This document shows positions 59,146 to 64,000 of a stretch of DNA of 64,000 nt, one piece after another. Numbering within the stretch: position 1 is the stretch's first letter; every line of letters starts with the position of its first letter. Origin of the DNA: Silene conica. Lineage: Eukaryota > Streptophyta > Magnoliopsida > Caryophyllales > Caryophyllaceae. The notes beneath the pieces were generated by a model. The model was not told where the DNA came from. It saw only the letters and a program-made list of their open reading frames with translations, and searched no databases. The translations under genes were made by a program, and so were the position numbers. Where the stretch lies: positions 22,972,247-23,036,246 of the forward strand of contig CM055319.2 of NCBI GenBank assembly GCA_029255685.2, written 5' to 3'.

Positions 59146-59180
59146 TGACCATGGAGTGGTGAACTTCGGGACGAAGTTCA

Positions 59181-59197
59181 TTTTAAGGGGGAAAGAC
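59181..59197 (+). promoter_or_regulatory. Polypurine tract of the outer element
   Basis: TTTTAAGGGGGAAAGAC directly before the LTR start TGTAATACC, preceded by GGGACGAAGTTCA. Confidence 0.85.
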
Positions 59198-61626
59198 TGT
59201 AATACCTCGTATTTTATTTAATGTTTATTATTTATATCGACGTTTTGAAGTTTGTTCGAGGATTTATATTCGATAATTAAGTGATCGAGTAATGTTTTTA
59301 TACCTTAATGATATTAGTAAAGTGTCGAGTATGAGTCCTATTTATCGAATCCGTGATTTGAAGTCGTTTTGGGCCTCGTGATGTGTGCCCAAGAGCAGTC
59401 TTCGATGGGCCTTACACCATACTCGAATATTAGACTCTCCACCGTTCACCTTGATCAACCCATCATAACTTAGACCAAAAACCATACTTCCCCATCTAAG
59501 AGCCTGCCTCCATCGACACAATAGTTGCCTCCATCGACTCTCACCAAACACCATATTTCATCCTCCTACATCTCGTCTACCTCTCTTACACCAAGAATTC
59601 TTAGACAGCCTTGAGATTTGAGAAGAACGAAAGAGAAATAACAAGACAAGGACAACCCCAAACTCATCGTTCACCCTTACACAACATGTTTTTGTAAGTA
59701 GTTTTCATGCTCTTCCATGTTTTCGAATCTGAATGTTAAGGTTGTGAGTATCTTTGTAGTATATAGAACATATGCCTCGTGTTTAAGTCACAATCATACC
59801 ACGGAAACTATCATAACAGATGCCATAGATGTCGATAGTGAACACGTTTTAATACTCTGTTTTCGCTTCTTATTCTTTGCTTCGTTTTGTGCTGCGTTTA
59901 AATCATGTTTTGGGTTGTTTCTGGGTGCGAGCTTTATGGGTAATAGTAGTAAGGTGTTTGTGAGTTTTATGGTGAGTGGTATTTGAAACCACAGTATTTT
60001 ACTTTTAGAGAACAGCTCGCGACATAGCAGTACAGAAGCAGACCTTGAGTGTCAGGAAGTTTTGAGATGTTTTTTCAGGGGGTCTGGTGGTGTTGAGGCC
60101 AGGTGTTTGGCACCAGGGGGTTGTGGGTAGTATGGAGTGTCGATGGTAGTGGCTGGTGGTGGTAATGGTGGTGCTAGCAAGTGGTTAAGAGGCTGGTTGC
60201 AGTAGGTGTCAGTCGCATGTTTAGAGTAGGTGGTTGTGACCAGGGGTTTTGTTGGTGGTTTTGAGGGCTGCTTGGGACAAGTCTGGAGTCGTGGTTGGTG
60301 TCTAGGGTTGCGTCATGGTGCAGGGCTACCAACCACCGTGGTGTGGTGGTGGTTAAGGCGGCAGAAGGTGTCGAAGAGGGGCTGGAAAGTAGGCTGGTCA
60401 GGGCGGTTGGTCGTGTTACGGGGCTGTTGAGATTATGCGAGTTGCTGCGTTTGTATGCTAATAAAATTGTGTTATTATTATTATTATTATTATTACTACT
60501 ATTATTATGGTTGTTATTATTAATATATGTTATGTTTATTATTATTTATGTCTTTAATAATTGTGATGGTTGGTCTCAATTTTGATAATAGTGTTTGAAT
60601 ATGTCATATTGTCAAGTTAGTGATATTTGAATGTTAGTATTGTTAATTATAATTACGTATAATTGTTGTAATTGCTGTGAATGGTAAATTGTTAATAATA
60701 TTTCATGACTAGTTAATATACTTGGTAGTGAATGATTAGTGATATAATATAGTGACAATTATTTGTACGTGGTTATCGTTATTATAGTGAGAACATGATC
60801 AAGCAATTACTTAGTAATGTTCGGTTGTATGAATAGAGTTTGATACTAAGTACTATTTATAGGAAGTGAGATCGAGGTGGAATATTTCTAGCAGTTGTTC
60901 GGCTGTAATTTTGCAATTTGAGGTAGGGGAATAACTGTGAACTCGATTATGACTTAAGATGTGATTATTAGCTGTTGTGATTTTTGCATTTCATATTGAA
61001 CGTTAATGTTATAATGTTATTATTTGTCTGCATATTCCTATATGATGCGGAAAGGTGATAATGGGTCTTGTGATATGGAGTGGTGTGATATTAGGTCTTG
61101 TAATATGGAGTTGTGTGATATTGGGTCTTGTGATATGGAGTGGTGTGATATTGGGTCTTGTGATATGGAGTGGTGTGATATAGGGTCTTGGGATATGGAG
61201 TGGTGTGATATTGGGTCTTGTGATATGGAGATGGAAGGGTGTTGTGATCTATTATCATTTATGTCTTATTTATTTTCCTACTCAACCTCGTGGTTGACCC
61301 TGTGTATTCGTGTGACACCTACGATGATTCGGAATGGGGAGTAGATTCTACATGAAAGAGACAGATGAGCTAGGAGCTTGGACGGGAATGTGAGATGCAG
61401 ACTTGGACCGACTTAGAATTATATCGCATATAGAGGAGTCATCAATTGTACTTTTATTCTGCTGCGTAGTTTTTGTAATATCAAAGTTTAAATTTTATCA
61501 ATTTCATATAAAGTATTTTGCGTGTTTTACTTTGTTATTCACTACCTCGGTCATTCCGAGATGGTAACATTCCTATTTATTTGAGAATGTCTGGCTAAGG
61601 GCTCTTAAATAAATGGGGGTGTTACA
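59198..61626 (+). repeat. 3' LTR of the outer element
   Basis: 2429 bp, TGTAATACCTCG to GGGGGTGTTACA. It is longer than the left copy, largely because the 30-bp minisatellite (61063-61240) has six units instead of three. Confidence 0.92.
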
Positions 61627-61736
61627 ATAAATAACATCACTCAGAATAATAAAAACATGATTCAACTGGGAAAGACTAAATAATTCTTAAAAAAAGGTGT
61701 AGAAATCCCGTAATTTTTCACAGGAAATTAAACTAG

Positions 61737-62566
61737 TTCTTATTTATACTACTTGCCACCAAATATTTGTGTCTTTTTCGTCTTGCAAGAGGAACACTCT
61801 CATTGTCGATCTTAAATTTAGAATGCAAACTTATAGTCATCAACCATATCATTCAAGACATCAATTAATAAAACCTTATAAGTATCATCTACCCTAACTT
61901 CAAAATAATTACCCTTATAATTGATCTTTAACACAACATTCCCCATCCAACCTGCAAAAAGTAAAAATATTGTTAGAAATCGAATTTCAGATTATATACT
62001 CATATCTCATATGAGTTTTGTTTCTTTAAGTTTAGTCATTAAAACTTAATTAGATCTTATGCATGCATGATGATTACATAAGAAGTATGAATGTCCTTAC
62101 ATTGGTTTTAGAAGGTTTATACTCAATAATCACCTATTAGTGAGTCTTCAATGAACCGAAATACCCTTATAACGGTTTATATTGAAACCGTCTCCAAAAG
62201 CTCTTATCAAGGAACCGTTCTCAAACTAAACAATTTTTGTTACTAGAAAAATTAAATTAGTATACTAGAAATAATAACAATATTACACTTAATATTATTA
62301 ATCTTAGAAATGATTTATTTTATTTAGAAAACTATTTTCTAAGAAAAGATGAGAATGATGTGTTGTAGTATTGTGTGAATGAATGTGCAAGCATCAACAA
62401 CAACCAACAATTTGCATGTAGTGTGAAGTGTGTATTTAAAGAGTAAAATGAGCTTGCTTACTCACTTCACGTGGCCGGCCTACACAAGCCACCCAAGGCC
62501 AATGCATGACTCTCTTACACTTACATAAAGCATCAAATATGCCTTACACTCTTACACAATCTTTGA
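61737..62566. other. Flank of the nest, mostly unannotated
   Basis: Apart from the possible exon at 61818-61951 nothing was recognised. The stretch is AT-rich with no obvious terminal repeats. Confidence 0.3.
61818..61951 (-). other. Possible small exon, function unknown
   Basis: On the minus strand a TTTTTGCAG acceptor is followed by an open frame of about 44 codons to TAA at 61820-61818 (GNVVLKINYKGNYFEVRVDD...). Charge and hydrophobicity are protein-like (alternating strand-like residues), but I do not recognise the family. It could be a chance frame or a captured gene fragment. Confidence 0.25.
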
Positions 62567-64000
62567 TGCCCGTCGTTGAGGGTACCAAAGATAAATTTAT
62601 AATTCCTAACTTTAACAATAGATAGTGAAAGTCAGGGTCGAACCACAAGGAGGTGGGGAATGTTTATTGTTTGAATGTTAATGTTTAAAGGTAACAAATT
62701 TGGGGGTTTGATTGGTTGATTACTAAGTCTAAGCAAAGATTTAAAATAAAACAAGAAATAAAGATGAGAATAAAAATATATAAAAAGGGATGCTAGGATG
62801 TTTGGGTAATAAATAGCTAAGGTAATATAAATTCTTAGGTCAACATGTATTGTAGTCGCGTAAGGGGTGTAACATATCCTTTCGGTCTATGGTACCTAAT
62901 AGCTCCTTTCGGCCTATGCTATTAGTTCCTAGGTCTCACAATTATTGGGTGTCAACAATAAGGGTGATTCCTAAATCCTAGGTTACATACCTTTCAGTCT
63001 TAAGTAACCTAGCCGTCTTAAGGTGTAAACCAATGCCCTTCCCGTATCTCTCAATCTTGGGTAGGTCATTACTAACGTCCTACAAGTCTCCTTTCAGTCT
63101 CATTGTAGGATATTATAGTTAACAAGGAAAGACGAAACAGGATTCATGCGCGAGTTGGTCGACCGACCAGCTACTCCAGTCGGCCGACCACCGCCTTGGT
63201 CGACCGACCAGCTACTCCAGTCGGCCGACCACCGCCTTGGTCGACCGACCCATTATTTGGGTCGGTCGACCACGGCTCTGCTACAAGTCGGTCTCGGACG
63301 TTATATTACCTATGCGTATTCATCCCCTACATGCTAACATATGAAATTTAGCTACGCATGGTAATTGAAACGATAATAAAGACGGGAATAAACATGGAAA
63401 ACATAGTAAATAATAATAGAAGCATGTAAGATTCAATAAAGCTTGGGAATTCTATCTTAACCGGATGCAATAATAACAAGGACAATAAAAGAACTAAATT
63501 AAGAGAATAATTACCAGAATCGGAATTAAGGCAGAAAGGAACAAACTTTACTGAATGCTTGAGAATTATTGAAAGATTACAAACTAAAGTTGAAAACTAG
63601 AATTAAGAACTAGATAATGATCGATGCTAGATTATTGACTGAATATCTAACCCTAATTACAAGATTAGCTTATATAGGGCATAAAATTCAGAGTTTCCTA
63701 AAGACTCCTACTTCTAATTGCTTTCCGAAAATGTTCCTGGGCTTCGCTGAGGTCGGTCGACCAGTTTGATGGGTCGGTCGACCTCTTTTACGGACTTAAG
63801 CGAATTCTGGGCTTTCTTCAAGAATTTGGACTTCGTAAAAATTAGGGCTGGTCGGCCGACCCATATGGTAGGTCGGTCGACCGTTTCCGCATAGAAATTC
63901 TTCGGTTTCCTTCTTGATTTGACTCTTGGCACTTAAATAAAGACTCCAGTTGACTTTCCTTCGTTCCTTAATTATGCAAAAGACTTGAGGACATGAATTT
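62567..64000. mobile_element. Partial LTR-retrotransposon-like repeat running off the window
   Basis: The opening TGATGCCCGTCGTTGAGGG and the block GTCAGGGTCGAACCACAAGG resemble, from memory, a widespread plant gypsy (Athila/TAT-type) LTR or leader sequence. There are degenerate tandem blocks (CTTTCGGYCTATG near 62880-62920), a 41-bp GC-rich repeat at 63154-63262 and further GGTCGACC palindromes to 63880. No coding domain or closing LTR end is inside the window; orientation is undecided. Confidence 0.4.
63154..63262. repeat. 41-bp GC-rich tandem repeat with GGTCGACC palindromes
   Basis: GGTCGACCGACCAGCTACTC plus CAGTCGGCCGACCACCGCCTT occurs twice and partly a third time. Each unit has the palindromes GGTCGACC and TCGGCCGA. 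Confidence 0.9.

Larger units (their letters stand above)
56562..59180 (+). other. Interior of the outer element, non-coding
   Basis: 2.6 kb with no gag or pol domain on either strand. It contains a hexanucleotide run, (GATATT)n then (GAGATT)n, at 58535-58600, which produces a Leu/Ile-rich open frame, and a 27-bp minisatellite at 59070-59145. Near 59030-59055 a polypurine-like TTAAGGAGGGTAGAA is followed by TGTGACAACTCG, like an LTR start, but no LTR follows. Confidence 0.6.
23364..61626 (+). mobile_element. Outer LTR retrotransposon, non-coding, hosting the nest
   Basis: LTRs at 23364-25677 and 59198-61626, TSD ATAAA (23359-23363 and 61627-61631), a primer-binding site after the left LTR and a polypurine tract before the right one define a plus-strand element. 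Without the nested copia element (26323-56556) the interior is about 3.3 kb and has no gag, protease, RT or integrase frame. It is therefore a non-autonomous or internally deleted member. The words GGGACGAAGTTCATTTTAAG before the 3' LTR are like the 3' end of Tekay/Del chromoviruses, which I take as a hint that a gypsy element mobilised it. Confidence 0.85.
23210..61736 (+). mobile_element. Small Helitron (about 260 bp) split by the whole retrotransposon nest
   Basis: The 5' part is 23210-23363 (TTCATATAATAACATAAAAAG after A; the expected TC start appears as TT). The 3' part is 61632-61736: a hairpin-like CCCGT...ACAGG (61707-61724), then AAATTAAACTAG and a T, matching the 3' end of the Helitron at 22417 in order and spacing. 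Everything between 23364 and 61626 is a nested LTR element with duplication ATAAA. Removing it leaves a non-coding Helitron of about 260 bp. The hairpin has one mismatched pair. Confidence 0.6.

Overview
This window is plant nuclear DNA, almost certainly from a eudicot with a repeat-rich genome. It is AT-rich and no intact host gene is visible. Nearly everything recognisable is transposable-element DNA: Ty1/copia and Ty3/gypsy LTR retrotransposons, an RTE-type LINE, a tRNA-derived SINE, Helitrons, and hAT, Harbinger and Mutator-type MITEs. The frequent ACGGAGTA words and the SINE tail remind me of Caryophyllales, but that is a weak inference from memory.

Layout. 1-4176: a decayed minus-strand gypsy 5' end (internal leader, primer-binding site, long LTR) with an hAT MITE inserted. 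4177-14516: a decayed stretch, perhaps an old minus-strand Ale-type copia element (short LTR at 14334-14516, a tandem 208-bp repeat at 4975-5390). It is hit by a Harbinger MITE and by three fold-back elements that share GGGATCCGGTGAG-like ends and sit beside TA or GA microsatellites. 15060-18000: an RTE-clade LINE remnant on the minus strand carrying a Mutator-type MITE. 18284-18480: the last exon of a GDSL esterase/lipase, the only clear host-gene sequence. 19000-23056: Helitron-type pieces, and a 2.3-kb solo LTR that contains a SINE.

23210-61736 is one nest, resolved from terminal repeats and target-site duplications (TSDs). A Helitron of about 260 bp is split by an LTR element without coding capacity (23364-61626, TSD ATAAA). 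Its interior is split by a Sirevirus-like copia element on the minus strand (26323-56556, TSD GAAAT). The copia element received three further insertions: a second copia element in its integrase-RT linker (32147-37646, TSD GTTCC), a 3-kb solo LTR in its gag (39905-42919, TSD CGATT/CTATT), and a Tekay-like gypsy element in its 5' LTR (46107-56481, TSD TTCAT). The gypsy element is the best preserved: its gag-pol frame is open except for one Trp-to-stop change.

The most unusual structure is inside the gypsy LTRs. A tandem array of ten roughly 50-bp units has a conserved core, while the short arms flanking the core differ between units but tend to pair within a unit. It is followed by five GC-rich hairpins spaced about 85 bp apart. 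From 61737 to the end there is a possible small exon and a truncated LTR-type repeat with GGTCGACC palindromes. All percentages, ages and family names are judgements by eye.
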